Below, one piece after another: positions 1-8,866 of a stretch of DNA of 64,000 bases. How positions within the stretch are numbered: position 1 is the stretch's first letter; every line of letters starts with the position of its first letter. Origin of the DNA: Helicobacter canadensis MIT 98-5491 (GTDB lineage Bacteria; Campylobacterota; Campylobacteria; Campylobacterales; Helicobacteraceae); assembly GCF_000162575.1 (NCBI RefSeq), contig NZ_CM000776.2:1269629-1333628 (forward strand). The letters are read 5' to 3'. The notes beneath the pieces are model-generated. The model did not search any database and was not told the origin of the DNA. It saw nothing but the letters and a program-made list of their open reading frames with translations. The translations under genes and the position numbers were made by a program.

Positions 1-124
1 CTATTTTTTATTTAAATATTTTTTAACTTTTTATGGTTTTATTGTAACATAAAAAGTCAAAAAGCAATCAACTCCCCATTAAACATAAAAAATAAAAGTG
101 AGATTCTGCATTTAAAAAAGATTA

Positions 125-886
125 TCAAAACTCAAAAATATTAAAGAATCTCTTGGCTCGCTCACTTTTAGGATTAGTAAAAAATTCTTGTGGAGTAGCG
201 ATTTCAGCGATTTTTCCACTATCAAAAAACACGATTCTATCGGCGACATTTTGGGCAAATTTCATTTCGTGAGTAACAAGAATCATCGTCATACCTTGCG
301 TTGCAAGCTCTTTGATAACCTCTAACACTTCTTTAACCATCTCAGGATCCAAAGAAGCAGTAACTTCATCAAACAACATCATTTCAGGATTCATACACAA
401 CGCTCTAACAATCGCCACTCGCTGCTTTTGCCCACCGCTTAATTCCTTAGGATAAGAATCCTTTTTGTGTGCCAACCCTACCCTTTCTAAAAGCTTGATT
501 GCTTGAGTAGTAACTTCCTCTTTTTTGCGTTTTTGCACTTTACAAGGTGCCAAGAGAATATTATCCAAAACGCTCAAATGCGGAAACAGCTCATAACTTT
601 GAAAAACCATTCCAATCTTTTGGCGAATCTTGCTCCAATTAATCTTTGAATCATTTGCCGCATTAATCACTTCTCCATTAAAAGTAATGCTTCCACCATT
701 GATGCTCTCCAAACCATTAATGCATCGCAAAAATGTGCTTTTTCCGCATCCGCTAGGTCCCAATATCGCACAAACTTCGCCTTTTTTGACTTCCAAAGAT
801 ACCGAATCAAGCACCAAAGTATCGCCAAATTTCTTAACCAAATTTGAAACGCTTAACAAAACTTCATTACTCATATGATTTGACAT
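125..886 (-). CDS. Polar amino-acid ABC transporter ATP-binding protein (GlnQ/PEB1C-like)
   Basis: Cytoplasmic ATPase that powers import of a polar amino acid (Gln/Glu/Asp class in this family). Visible are Walker [10 protein letters not shown] (residues 43-51), a Q-loop near 96, the ABC signature LSGGQ (149-153) and Walker B MMLFDE (169-174); 253 residues is a normal length. The first ATG has an AAGGA ribosome site; a second ATG four codons later is possible. It follows two permease genes on the same strand, 8 bp after the nearer one, so the three form one operon. No binding-protein gene is visible; in related genomes it is next door, so it may lie beyond the left edge. The exact substrate is inferred only from family. 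Confidence 0.93.
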   Translation of the reverse strand: MSNHMSNEVLLSVSNLVKKFGDTLVLDSVSLEVKKGEVCAILGPSGCGKSTFLRCINGLESINGGSITFNGEVINAANDSKINWSKIRQKIGMVFQSYELFPHLSVLDNILLAPCKVQKRKKEEVTTQAIKLLERVGLAHKKDSYPKELSGGQKQRVAIVRALCMNPEMMLFDEVTASLDPEMVKEVLEVIKELATQGMTMILVTHEMKFAQNVADRIVFFDSGKIAEIATPQEFFTNPKSERAKRFFNIFEF

Positions 887-894
887 TTTTTTCC

Positions 895-1548
895 TTATAC
901 AAGTTTCTTTTCTAAATGCTTAGCAAAAAGCGACAAAGGATAACAAAGTAAAAAATACAAGGCAAAGATTCCACCATAAACCCAAAAACTTGCCTGTGGA
1001 TAATGAATGAGATTGACTTCAATAATTTGTTGTCCCACCTTTAACATATCGCTAACTCCAATGAGTGCAGCTAGTGAAGTTGTTTTTATCATACGAGTAA
1101 AAAGATTCACTAATGGAGGCAAAAGCCTTCTAAAACTTTGAGGCAAAATAATAAAAACTTGAATTTGAATCTCGCTTAAGCCCAAAGCCCTTCCACTCTC
1201 GCTTTGATGCCGTGGCAAACTTGAAATCGCTCCACGCACTAAATCTCCCATTTCTGCAATACCCCATAAACTAAAAACAAGGATACACGCCCCTATTCCA
1301 TTAAGATTTAAAAACGATGAAAATCCAAAATAAACAATAAAAAGCCACGCTAGAATCGGAATAATACGAATACTCTCCAAATAAAAACGACACAAAAAGC
1401 TTAAAAATCGGTTTGGCAAAGTCATCAAATATCCAAGCACAAAACCAAAAATACAAGAAAAGAAAATCGCAATGAAAGCGATTTGGAAAGTTACAAAAAC
1501 ACCTTGCAATAAACGCAAAATATTTTGAGGATCAAAAAGAATTTCCAT
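895..1548 (-). CDS. Amino-acid ABC transporter permease (second gene of pair)
   Basis: Inner-membrane permease half of the HisM/GlnP type, 217 residues with about five hydrophobic helices. The EAA loop that docks the ATPase is visible around residues 140-165 ([12 protein letters not shown] followed by [12 protein letters not shown]). It shares one base with the end of the upstream permease (TAATG junction), implying translational coupling and a heterodimeric channel. It works with the neighbouring ATPase to move a polar amino acid inward. Length and motifs are typical and nothing is missing. Confidence 0.92.
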   Translation of the reverse strand: MEILFDPQNILRLLQGVFVTFQIAFIAIFFSCIFGFVLGYLMTLPNRFLSFLCRFYLESIRIIPILAWLFIVYFGFSSFLNLNGIGACILVFSLWGIAEMGDLVRGAISSLPRHQSESGRALGLSEIQIQVFIILPQSFRRLLPPLVNLFTRMIKTTSLAALIGVSDMLKVGQQIIEVNLIHYPQASFWVYGGIFALYFLLCYPLSLFAKHLEKKLV

Positions 1549-2216
1549 TATGCCATTTTCCTTTTATAGTATTTCTCTAAAGCCAAAAATAAAAATGAAA
1601 GTGGCAAAAGCACGACAAGATAGCACAAAACAAGCAACAAAAGCGTTTCATTTGTCTTATAATAGCTACCAATCAAATCTTTAGTAATATACAAAATATC
1701 GGCTAATGCAATCGCACTCACTACTGAAGTTTCTTTTAGCAAAAATATCGCATTAGCTCCAATAAAAGGCAAACTCACCGCCAAACTTTGAGGCAATACC
1801 ACATAAAACATTAATTGCATTTCACTTAGCCCCAAGCTTCTACCTGATTCTAACTGAATCCTCCCTACTGATTCTAGCCCTGCACGAAAAGATTCCGCCA
1901 TATAACTTCCACCCAAAAAGATTACTCCAATTAACGCACAAGTATAGCTTGTAAGCTGCAATCCAACTTGTGGTAATCCATAATACAAGAAAAAAAGCTG
2001 AATAAGCAAAGGCGTATTGCGAGATAATTCAATATAAGCTTGACACAACGCACTCAAAAATCGCACTTTATAAAACTGCACCAAAGCAATAAAAAAGCCA
2101 AGCAAAATAGAAAATACAATCCCAAAAAACGATAAATGCAAAGTAAGCCACAAGGCTTTCCCAAAAACAGGAATCGCATTTTGGATAAAATCTAAGTCTA
2201 AATATAAAGCAGTCAA
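1548..2216 (-). CDS. Amino-acid ABC transporter permease (first gene of operon)
   Basis: Inner-membrane permease, 222 residues, HisMQ/GlnP family, with the EAA-type segment GRSLGLSEMQLM followed by VVLPQSLAVSLPF. It is the promoter-proximal gene of a three-gene import operon and pairs with the next permease. The 147 bp upstream is shared with the divergent hemJ gene and should hold both promoters. Substrate is not readable from sequence; by gene order it belongs with the PEB1/Gln systems of Campylobacterota. Confidence 0.92.
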   Translation of the reverse strand: MTALYLDLDFIQNAIPVFGKALWLTLHLSFFGIVFSILLGFFIALVQFYKVRFLSALCQAYIELSRNTPLLIQLFFLYYGLPQVGLQLTSYTCALIGVIFLGGSYMAESFRAGLESVGRIQLESGRSLGLSEMQLMFYVVLPQSLAVSLPFIGANAIFLLKETSVVSAIALADILYITKDLIGSYYKTNETLLLLVLCYLVVLLPLSFLFLALEKYYKRKMA

Positions 2217-2320
2217 TAAAATCCTTAAAACTCTTTAATATATGGATCTAACTTGATAAAATTTTAGGTAAATTATACAAAAAATACCATTAATTTTTCG
2301 TATCTTTAAGTCTCTTTTGA

Positions 2321-2326
2321 TAGAAT
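2321..2326 (+). promoter_or_regulatory. Candidate -10 element for hemJ
   Basis: TAGAAT in an AT-rich context, about 38 bp ahead of the hemJ ATG. It resembles the Helicobacter sigma-80 -10 consensus TATAAT; no clear -35 is visible, which is usual in this genus. The strong GAGGGGG ribosome site follows. Confidence 0.35.
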
Positions 2327-2363
2327 TTTATCCTAAAATTACCTTAGAAAATGAGGGGGCATT

Positions 2364-2792
2364 ATGACTTATTATTATGTCAAAGTCTTTCATATTATCT
2401 CTTTTGTTACTTGGATGGCTATGTTATTTTATCTACCGCGTCTTTTTGTCTATCACGCCGAACACAAAGATAACAAGGGCTTTTGTGAAGTCATTAAAAT
2501 CCAAGAAGCAAAACTTTATAACTTCATTGGCTATCCCGCAATTATCTGCACACTACTCTCTGGAATTTGGCTTTTAGTATTAGAGCCAAGTTGGCTTAAA
2601 GGCGGTTGGCTACACGCGAAAATTTTACTCATTGTGATTCTTGTGATTTATCACTTTAGCCTTCATCATTTTTTAGTTGCTTTTAGAGAAGATAGATGCC
2701 AAAAAAGCGGAAAATTCTTCCGAATGTATAATGAAGTGCCAACTCTAATTTTAATCATTGTTACTTTCCTTGTTATTATCAAACCCTTCTAA
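2364..2792 (+). CDS. hemJ: HemJ-type protoporphyrinogen IX oxidase
   Basis: Integral membrane enzyme of 142 residues that oxidises protoporphyrinogen IX to protoporphyrin IX in haem synthesis. Family features seen: four hydrophobic helices, an N-terminal VKVFHII...TWMAMLFYLPRLFVYH region with conserved His, the HAKILL segment in the third helix and a C-terminal EVPTLILI helix. This family replaces HemG/HemY in Helicobacter and Campylobacter. It has an unusually G-rich ribosome site (GAGGGGG) and precedes argH by 14 bp, so they may be co-transcribed although the functions are unrelated. Confidence 0.9.
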   Translation: MTYYYVKVFHIISFVTWMAMLFYLPRLFVYHAEHKDNKGFCEVIKIQEAKLYNFIGYPAIICTLLSGIWLLVLEPSWLKGGWLHAKILLIVILVIYHFSLHHFLVAFREDRCQKSGKFFRMYNEVPTLILIIVTFLVIIKPF

Positions 2793-2806
2793 AAAGGTCT
2801 TAAAAA

Positions 2807-4219
2807 ATGAAAAATAATAAATTATGGGGAGGAAGATTCCAAGAAAAGGCGTCTGAAATACTTGATTTATTTAACGCCTCACTTCCTTTTGATAAAAAAC
2901 TTTACAAACAAGATATTTTAGGCTCAAAAATCCACTCACAAATGCTTAGCCATTGTGGGATTCTCACCCAAGAAGAATCAAAACAAATCTGCCAAGGCTT
3001 AGATCAAATTCAAGCAGAAATAGAAAAAGGTGAATTTACCTTTGATATTAGCGATGAAGATATTCATATGGCAGTAGAAAAACGCCTCATAGAAATCATT
3101 GGGGAAGTGGGCAAAAAGCTTCACACTGCGCGTAGCAGAAATGATCAAGTCGCCTTAGATTTTCGCCTTTTTGTGCTTGATTCAAATCGGCAAATCCGCG
3201 TCCTTCTTTTAGAACTTATCCAAACCTTACTTAACATTGCAGATTCTCACACTACAACTATACTCCCTGGAATGACACATCTCCAACACGCACAACCTGT
3301 AAATTTTGGCTTTTTAATGTGTGCTTATGCTTGTATGTTTGTAAGAGATTTTGAACGATTAAGTGATTCATTTAAACGCAACAATTACTGCCCATTAGGA
3401 AGTGCTGCATTAGCAGGAACACCTTATAAAACCGATCGATTCTACACTGCAAAAGCACTAGGTTTCACCGCTCCCACACTCAATGCCACTGATAGTGTAA
3501 GCGATAGAGATTTTGCGCTTGATTTTCTCTATGATTTAAGCTTAATTGCAATGCATATTTCAAGAATGGCAGAAGAACTTGTTTTGTGGAGTAGCTATGA
3601 ATTTAGATTTATCACGCTTAGCGATTCTTATTCAACTGGAAGCTCAATTATGCCACAAAAGAAAAACCCTGATGTCCCTGAACTCCTTAGGGGCAAAAGT
3701 GGGCGTGTGTATGGGAATCTCTTTAGCCTACTTACCATTATGAAAGGCTTACCACTTGCATATAATAAAGACACACAAGAAGATAAAGAGGGCGTTTTTG
3801 ATAGCTTTGAAACCTTAGAAATCTCCCTTAAAATTCTAAATGACTTGCTAAAAACGATGCAAATCAATCCCAAAGAAATGAAAGAAGCTTGTCAAAAAGG
3901 GCATTTAACCGCAACAGATTTGGCAGATTTTCTTGTGCAAAGTTGCAATATTCCCTTTAGAGAAGCACACCATATCACCGGAAAAGCGGTCACTTATGCT
4001 GAAAGTCTCAACAAAGACTTAAGCCAACTTAGCGCTCAAGAGCTTTGCAGCGTTGATTCTAGAATCCCACCAAAAGCTCATAACGCACTAGACTTAGAAG
4101 CTTCAATGAATAGTCGCGATTCTTATGGTGGCACTTCCACAAAAGCTACACAAACTCAAATACAAAGTTTATTAGCATGGCTACAAATCGCTAAAAGTGG
4201 GGAATGTAATGAGCGATAA
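2807..4219 (+). CDS. argH: Argininosuccinate lyase
   Basis: Cytosolic enzyme that splits argininosuccinate into arginine and fumarate, the last step of arginine synthesis. The fumarase/aspartase superfamily signature [12 protein letters not shown] is present near residue 280, as are [12 protein letters not shown] (around 107-118) and [11 protein letters not shown]. The 470 residues are full length. argJ also lies in this window (47 kb), supporting a biosynthetic arginine route in this organism. The 3' end overlaps ubiE by 11 bp if the ATG start of ubiE is used. Confidence 0.96.
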   Translation: MKNNKLWGGRFQEKASEILDLFNASLPFDKKLYKQDILGSKIHSQMLSHCGILTQEESKQICQGLDQIQAEIEKGEFTFDISDEDIHMAVEKRLIEIIGEVGKKLHTARSRNDQVALDFRLFVLDSNRQIRVLLLELIQTLLNIADSHTTTILPGMTHLQHAQPVNFGFLMCAYACMFVRDFERLSDSFKRNNYCPLGSAALAGTPYKTDRFYTAKALGFTAPTLNATDSVSDRDFALDFLYDLSLIAMHISRMAEELVLWSSYEFRFITLSDSYSTGSSIMPQKKNPDVPELLRGKSGRVYGNLFSLLTIMKGLPLAYNKDTQEDKEGVFDSFETLEISLKILNDLLKTMQINPKEMKEACQKGHLTATDLADFLVQSCNIPFREAHHITGKAVTYAESLNKDLSQLSAQELCSVDSRIPPKAHNALDLEASMNSRDSYGGTSTKATQTQIQSLLAWLQIAKSGECNER

Positions 4220-4928
4220 ACAACAAAAAATTATTTCAATGTTTGATGATATTGCCAATAGCTATGATCTAGCAAACCGCGTAATGAGTTGCGGAATCGA
4301 CATTGCTTGGAGAAAAAAGGCTTGTAACCTTGCTTTTAAAAATCTCTCTACAGAAAACTTACAATCCCTAAAGATTCTTGATGTGGCTTGTGGCACGGGC
4401 GATATGATAACCCATTGGCAAAAAAACGCTAAAAATGCCAAAATTAATCTCCAAAAAATCGTTGGCGCAGATCCAAGTAGCGGTATGCTAGAAGTAGCTA
4501 AAAAAAAGCTCCCCCAAATTGATTTCACGCAATGTGAAGCCACAAAATTACCCTTTTTGGATAATGAATTTGATATTCTCTCTATTGCCTATGGAATCCG
4601 CAATGTAGTAGAACGCAAAAAAGCTCTAAGTGAGTTTGCAAGAGTACTAAAAAAAGGCGGAATTTTGGTGATTTTAGAATTTACCAAATGTGAAAATCCA
4701 AAAATGCTAGAAAAATTTATGGGTTTTTATACCAAAAATATTCTACCCTTTGTGGGCGGAATCATCTCCAAAAATTATCGTGCTTACAAGTATTTGCCAG
4801 ATTCCATTGAAGAATTTTTAACCGCAAATAAACTCAATTTAGAACTCCAAGAAAACGGCTTTGAACCACTCTATACCAAATCCTTTTCGGCAAATGTCTG
4901 CACACTATTTGTCGCTAGACGCAAATAA
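4209..4928 (+). CDS. ubiE: Demethylmenaquinone methyltransferase (UbiE/MenG)
   Basis: SAM-dependent C-methyltransferase of quinone synthesis. The SAM motif [10 protein letters not shown] is near residue 55 and the family block [17 protein letters not shown] near 115, followed by the conserved LEFTKCENP region. An upstream in-frame GTG at 4197 exists, but the ATG at 4209 with a GTGGGG-like site just ahead is the better start, giving 239 residues. It overlaps the argH end. In menaquinone-only Helicobacter the substrate is a demethylated menaquinone or methylmenaquinone precursor; this is family knowledge. Confidence 0.92.
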   Translation: MSDKQQKIISMFDDIANSYDLANRVMSCGIDIAWRKKACNLAFKNLSTENLQSLKILDVACGTGDMITHWQKNAKNAKINLQKIVGADPSSGMLEVAKKKLPQIDFTQCEATKLPFLDNEFDILSIAYGIRNVVERKKALSEFARVLKKGGILVILEFTKCENPKMLEKFMGFYTKNILPFVGGIISKNYRAYKYLPDSIEEFLTANKLNLELQENGFEPLYTKSFSANVCTLFVARRK

Positions 4929-4930
4929 TG

Positions 4931-4947
4931 GAGCTTATTTTAAGCTC
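4931..4947. terminator. Bidirectional hairpin between ubiE and uvrC
   Basis: Perfect 7-bp stem GAGCTTA / TAAGCTC with a TTT loop, three bases after the ubiE stop and including the uvrC stop (TTA at 4935-4937 on the plus strand). Its placement between convergent genes suggests a shared terminator, although the stem is short and there is no long T-tract. Confidence 0.45.
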
Positions 4948-6773
4948 TCATACACACTTTTAGCTAAATTCTTTGAAAGCACCTTTTCTAATTCCTCTAA
5001 ACTAGCTTCTTTGATTGCTTCAAAACTTCCAAAATACGACAAAAGTCGCTTTTGAGTTGCTTTGCCTACACCCTTAATCTCTAAAACCTTGCTTTGCTGC
5101 ATTGTTTTTTGTTTTTGCTTTTGGTGAAATGTGATTGCAAATCTATGTGCTTCATCACGCAATTTTTGCAAAAACTGCAAACGCTTATCACTACTACTTA
5201 ATCGGTATTCTTGTCTTTTTTCATCACGCAAAATATCTAATGCACTACCCTTTGCTCTATGGGCTTTAGCATCAAGCTTTTCTTTGGCAATACCTATCAC
5301 TTCAAGATTCACTCCTGCACTATTTAATAAATCCTTAGCCAAATTAATCTGCCCAATCCCTCCATCAAGCACCCACAAATCCGGTGGAGAATCGGTGCTA
5401 AAATCCGCGATTCGACGCTCTAGCATTTCACGCATTTGCGAGTATTCATCACTACCCTCTAGCAAATAATGCCGACAAGATTCTTTAATAAACCCTTCTT
5501 CATAAACCACCATAGCTCCTACACATTGCTTTCCTCTATGATGAGAAGTGTCAAAAATTTCAATTTTATAAGGAATGCTTTGAAGAGAAAAAAGCTCTTT
5601 TAATGCTAATAACAAAGCTTCTTCATTGGTAACATTGATTTTCAAAGTTTCTCTAGCATTTTGCAATGCCAAATCACAAAGCTTCTTTTTATCTCCACTT
5701 TTTGGAAAATGGATAGGGATTTTCTTTCCTAATTGCTTAGCCAAAAACGCTTCTAATTCTTCTCTTTTTTCGCCAAAATCATAAGGAATCAAAACCTGCT
5801 TTGGCTTGATAGGAAGTGTCTTACTATAATAATTGATTAAACTCTGCGTATAGACTTCTTCAAAATTTATTTCATATTGGCTTTTAATAACATTAGTCGC
5901 GCTAGAAACAACCCTCCCCTCACGCACAAAAAACTTCACCAAAACGCCTCTATTCCCCTCACTCTCCAAAGCAAAAATATCCAAATCTTCCACTCTTGCA
6001 AAATCCACACTTGAGAGTGGATTAATTTGCTTGATTTTACTAATCCTATCTCTTAGCACCATCGCTTCTTCAAACCGCAAATTTTCAGATAAAAATTCCA
6101 TTTTTTTTTCTAAAATGCTTAAAATTTTTTTAGGATTATGGATACATTCCAAAGCCTTTTGTAAGATCTCTTGATAAGCTTCCTTGCTCACTTTACCCTC
6201 ACAAGGAGCCAAACAACGCTTAATCTGATAAAACAAACAAGCTTTTTTTCCCTTAAGGCAGCTTTCTTTTTGCGCAAGAGTAAAAACCTCATAAAGCGAA
6301 TCTAATAAATCTCTAGCACCACTTGAATAAGGTCCAAAATAGCGAATATTTGAGCTTTTTAGAATCTTTCTTGTTAGCACAATGCGTGGAAAATCAACGG
6401 ACATATCCACGCACAAATAAGGGTAAGTCTTATCATCTCGCAAAAGGATATTGTATTTGGGTTTAAGCTGCTTAATGAATGAATTCTCTAAAATCAAGGC
6501 ATCATTTTCATTTTCTACCACAATATAACGCATAAAAGCAATTTGTGAAACCATTTGCGTAATTCTAGCACTTAAGTTTGGTGCTACAGAGAGTTTGGGC
6601 GTGAATCGAAAATAACTTTTGACACGATTTTTAAGATTTTTTGCTTTCCCTACATAAAGCAATCTCCCCTCGCTATCAAAATAATGATACACACCGCTTT
6701 GATTAGGAAGTTTTTTTAAGATTTCTAACAAAGTGTCATTAAGAGGAGGTAACTTTTGCTCTAATGGTTGCAT
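4935..6773 (-). CDS. uvrC: Excinuclease ABC subunit C
   Basis: Dual-incision nuclease of nucleotide excision repair, 612 residues. N-terminal GIY-YIG domain (GVYHYFDSEGRLLYVGKAKN, about residues 28-47), a cysteine-bearing middle (CLFYQIKRCLAPCEGKVS), UVR motif near 210-245, the RNase H-like C-terminal nuclease (FDTSHHRGKQCVGAMVVYE, DLWVLDGGIGQI) and a terminal helix-hairpin-helix (EIKGVGKATQKRLL). The start overlaps the end of a DciA-like gene by 13 bp. An A9 run on the coding strand (plus-strand T9 at 6101-6109) lies in the UVR region. Confidence 0.96.
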   Translation of the reverse strand: MQPLEQKLPPLNDTLLEILKKLPNQSGVYHYFDSEGRLLYVGKAKNLKNRVKSYFRFTPKLSVAPNLSARITQMVSQIAFMRYIVVENENDALILENSFIKQLKPKYNILLRDDKTYPYLCVDMSVDFPRIVLTRKILKSSNIRYFGPYSSGARDLLDSLYEVFTLAQKESCLKGKKACLFYQIKRCLAPCEGKVSKEAYQEILQKALECIHNPKKILSILEKKMEFLSENLRFEEAMVLRDRISKIKQINPLSSVDFARVEDLDIFALESEGNRGVLVKFFVREGRVVSSATNVIKSQYEINFEEVYTQSLINYYSKTLPIKPKQVLIPYDFGEKREELEAFLAKQLGKKIPIHFPKSGDKKKLCDLALQNARETLKINVTNEEALLLALKELFSLQSIPYKIEIFDTSHHRGKQCVGAMVVYEEGFIKESCRHYLLEGSDEYSQMREMLERRIADFSTDSPPDLWVLDGGIGQINLAKDLLNSAGVNLEVIGIAKEKLDAKAHRAKGSALDILRDEKRQEYRLSSSDKRLQFLQKLRDEAHRFAITFHQKQKQKTMQQSKVLEIKGVGKATQKRLLSYFGSFEAIKEASLEELEKVLSKNLAKSVYESLK

Positions 6774-7201
6774 ACAATCGCTTTTTTGATTTCTTCAAAG
6801 ATTTCATAAATTTCTTGATTTTTTGCTAGGTTTTTAAATTCTCCACTTGATAACTCACCATAACTAGTAACTTCTTGCGTTGATTCTTGTAAGGACTTTT
6901 GATAAGCACTTTTACCCACAAATGCCTTTAAATCCTTAATATCAAGCAATTTGTTTTGAATTTTTTGATATTGTTTTAATAACTGCTTTATAATTGTTAG
7001 TTTATAATCAAACTCTTGTTTAAAACAGGGATGCTTAAGGACAAAATACAAAGTGCTATTTTTGCTATAACAAAAATGAATTCCTTGTCGCAAACTAAAG
7101 GGTAGCATAATGACAAAATGCTGAATTTGCTGCCGTTGATATAATTTTTCGTATAAAGGATTATTGCAAAGATGAGACAAAATTTCACACGCTTTTTTCA
7201 T
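6761..7201 (-). CDS. Small DUF721/DciA-like protein upstream of uvrC
   Basis: Unnamed 146-residue basic protein. The segment FVIMLPFSLRQGIHFCYSKNSTLYFVLKHPCF followed by a helical region (KLTIIKQLLKQYQ) resembles the DUF721/DciA fold, whose members load replicative helicase, but this rests only on pattern and is unproven. It is translationally coupled to uvrC by a 13-bp overlap. Its annotated 5' end overlaps an opposite-strand small lipoprotein gene by 30 bp, so an internal start (Met 32 region) cannot be excluded. Confidence 0.6.
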   Translation of the reverse strand: MKKACEILSHLCNNPLYEKLYQRQQIQHFVIMLPFSLRQGIHFCYSKNSTLYFVLKHPCFKQEFDYKLTIIKQLLKQYQKIQNKLLDIKDLKAFVGKSAYQKSLQESTQEVTSYGELSSGEFKNLAKNQEIYEIFEEIKKAIVCNH

Positions 7202-7294
7202 TACATAATTATAGCATATCTTACTGGTTTTTTATTAGTAGGCTGTGGCTTCAAAGATGATCCATTTAACCCCAAAAGTGAGCAAACACAATAA
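7172..7294 (+). CDS. Small LptM-like lipoprotein (40 aa)
   Basis: An ORF of 40 codons starting MRQNFTRFF, with a hydrophobic stretch, a lipobox LLVGC (Cys 25) and a short tail CGFKDDPFNPKSEQTQ. The CG-x-K-x-x-P-(F/Y)-x-P pattern after the lipidated Cys is that of LptM/YifL, the small lipoprotein that aids LptD maturation in E. coli. It ends 9 bp before nadB and its stop overlaps nadB's ribosome site (TAAAGGA), which supports coupling. A TAAAGGA site lies 11 bp ahead of its own ATG. It overlaps the 5' end of the opposite-strand gene. Function in LPS assembly is inference. Confidence 0.62.
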   Translation: MRQNFTRFFHYIIIAYLTGFLLVGCGFKDDPFNPKSEQTQ

Positions 7295-7303
7295 AGGATT
7301 TTT

Positions 7304-8770
7304 ATGCAATATGATGTGATTATTGTTGGTGCTGGAATTGCTGGATTATATGCAGCTTTAAATCTTCCAAAAGAACTCAAGGTGCTTATTCTTTGTAAAG
7401 ATCAACCTTGGGAGTGCAACACCTTTTATGCACAAGGCGGAATCGCCGTTGCCAAAAATCAAGCAGATATCCCCTTACATATCACAGACACTCTAAAGGC
7501 TGGAGCAGGAATGTGCAATGAAGATGCTGTTGCCACTCTTAGTAAAGAAAGTTTGGAAGTCTTAGAAGATTTGATTGCACGCCAAACGCCTTTTGATAGA
7601 GATTCCAATGGAAATCTACTCTTCACCAAAGAAGCTGCCCATAGCACTTCAAGAATCATTCACGCTGGTGGCGACTGCACAGGTCGCGTGTTGCATAGCC
7701 ATTTAATTGCACAAATCACACACACTCTATGGAAAAATGCTAGTGTTACTGAATTGCTTATTGATGATGATCACTGCTGTGGCGTGAGTGTGCTAACTAA
7801 GCGAGGAAATTATAATCTCTATGCTAATAATGTCATTTTAGCTAGTGGTGGAGTTGGCGCACTTTTTGAATACCATACAAATGCCTACACCATTTCAAGC
7901 GAATTGCATGGAATGATTTTAGAAAATGGTTTAAAACTCAAAGATATGGAAATGCTACAATTCCACCCCACGGTTTTTGTCCAAACAACACACGCAAGAA
8001 AAATGCTTTTAAGTGAAGCTTTGCGTGGAGAAGGTGCATTTGTAGTAGATTTTTGGGGCAAACGATTTTTATTTGATTATGATTCTAAAGGAGAACTCGC
8101 ACCACGCGACAAAGTTGCACGATCTATCTTTGATTATAAACTTAAACTTAAAGAAAAATACCCCAATGCAAAACCCGAAGAATTAGAAGTTTATCTAGAT
8201 TTTAGTGCCTTTGATAAAGACTTTTTTTATGAACGATTTCCAAATATCGCACGCAATCTTAATTCTGTGGGCTTTGATGTCCCAAAAGATAGAGTGCCTA
8301 TTTCTCCTGCGTTCCATTATTGTATGGGAGGAATCCAAACAGACAATGTAGGCAAAGTCCTAGGAATGCAAAATCTCTATGCAGTAGGAGAATGTGCCTG
8401 CACAGGTGTGCATGGAGCTAACCGACTTGCTTCAAACTCTCTTTTAGAAGGATTAGTTTTTTCTCGTCGCGCTACTCAAGATATTTTAGCCAATAGCCTT
8501 TCTTTTAAGATTAGAGAATTCCCTTTACACACACAAATTCTTCAAAAAGAACGAGATGAGAATCTAAAAGCCCTTTTGCGTCATCTTATGTGGAATAAAG
8601 TTGGAATCATTCGCAAAAAAAGTGGTTTAAATGAAGCCTTAGGTGGAGTGGAAGTAATGTTACAAAGTGGAATCGGAAGATTACTTAAATTACGCCTTTT
8701 AACCGCACAAAATATCATTCAATCCGCACTTACACGCGAAGAGTCAATTGGAGCACATTACATTCAATAA
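7304..8770 (+). CDS. nadB: L-aspartate oxidase
   Basis: FAD enzyme that oxidises L-aspartate to iminoaspartate, first step of de novo NAD synthesis. FAD-binding VIIVGAGIAGLYAAL is at residues 5-19; the active-site stretches HAGGDCTGRVLHSHLI, PRDKVARSIFDY, FHYCMGGIQTDNVG and GANRLASNSLLEG follow in order. At 488 residues it is shorter at the C-terminus than the E. coli enzyme (about 540) but keeps the capping helices (MWNKVGIIRKKSGL). nadA/nadC are not adjacent. Confidence 0.94.
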   Translation: MQYDVIIVGAGIAGLYAALNLPKELKVLILCKDQPWECNTFYAQGGIAVAKNQADIPLHITDTLKAGAGMCNEDAVATLSKESLEVLEDLIARQTPFDRDSNGNLLFTKEAAHSTSRIIHAGGDCTGRVLHSHLIAQITHTLWKNASVTELLIDDDHCCGVSVLTKRGNYNLYANNVILASGGVGALFEYHTNAYTISSELHGMILENGLKLKDMEMLQFHPTVFVQTTHARKMLLSEALRGEGAFVVDFWGKRFLFDYDSKGELAPRDKVARSIFDYKLKLKEKYPNAKPEELEVYLDFSAFDKDFFYERFPNIARNLNSVGFDVPKDRVPISPAFHYCMGGIQTDNVGKVLGMQNLYAVGECACTGVHGANRLASNSLLEGLVFSRRATQDILANSLSFKIREFPLHTQILQKERDENLKALLRHLMWNKVGIIRKKSGLNEALGGVEVMLQSGIGRLLKLRLLTAQNIIQSALTREESIGAHYIQ

Positions 8771-8810
8771 ATTTTTTATTTCAAAAAAGTTCAAAAATTT
8801 TTGTATTTTT

Positions 8811-8819
8811 TGCTATAAT
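8811..8819 (+). promoter_or_regulatory. Extended -10 promoter of the CitE-like gene
   Basis: TGCTATAAT, a perfect extended -10, lies 48 bp ahead of the ATG at 8867. It follows the nadB stop by about 40 bp, so the lyase gene likely has its own transcript. Confidence 0.55.
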
Positions 8820-8866
8820 CCCTGCCATATCTATTATAGATTACACTCTTTTTCAAGGATACTCCG

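Noticed and set aside
1-124. End of a minus-strand gene at the left edge
   Set aside because: The minus-strand frames contain stops within a few codons and no start or domain is visible.
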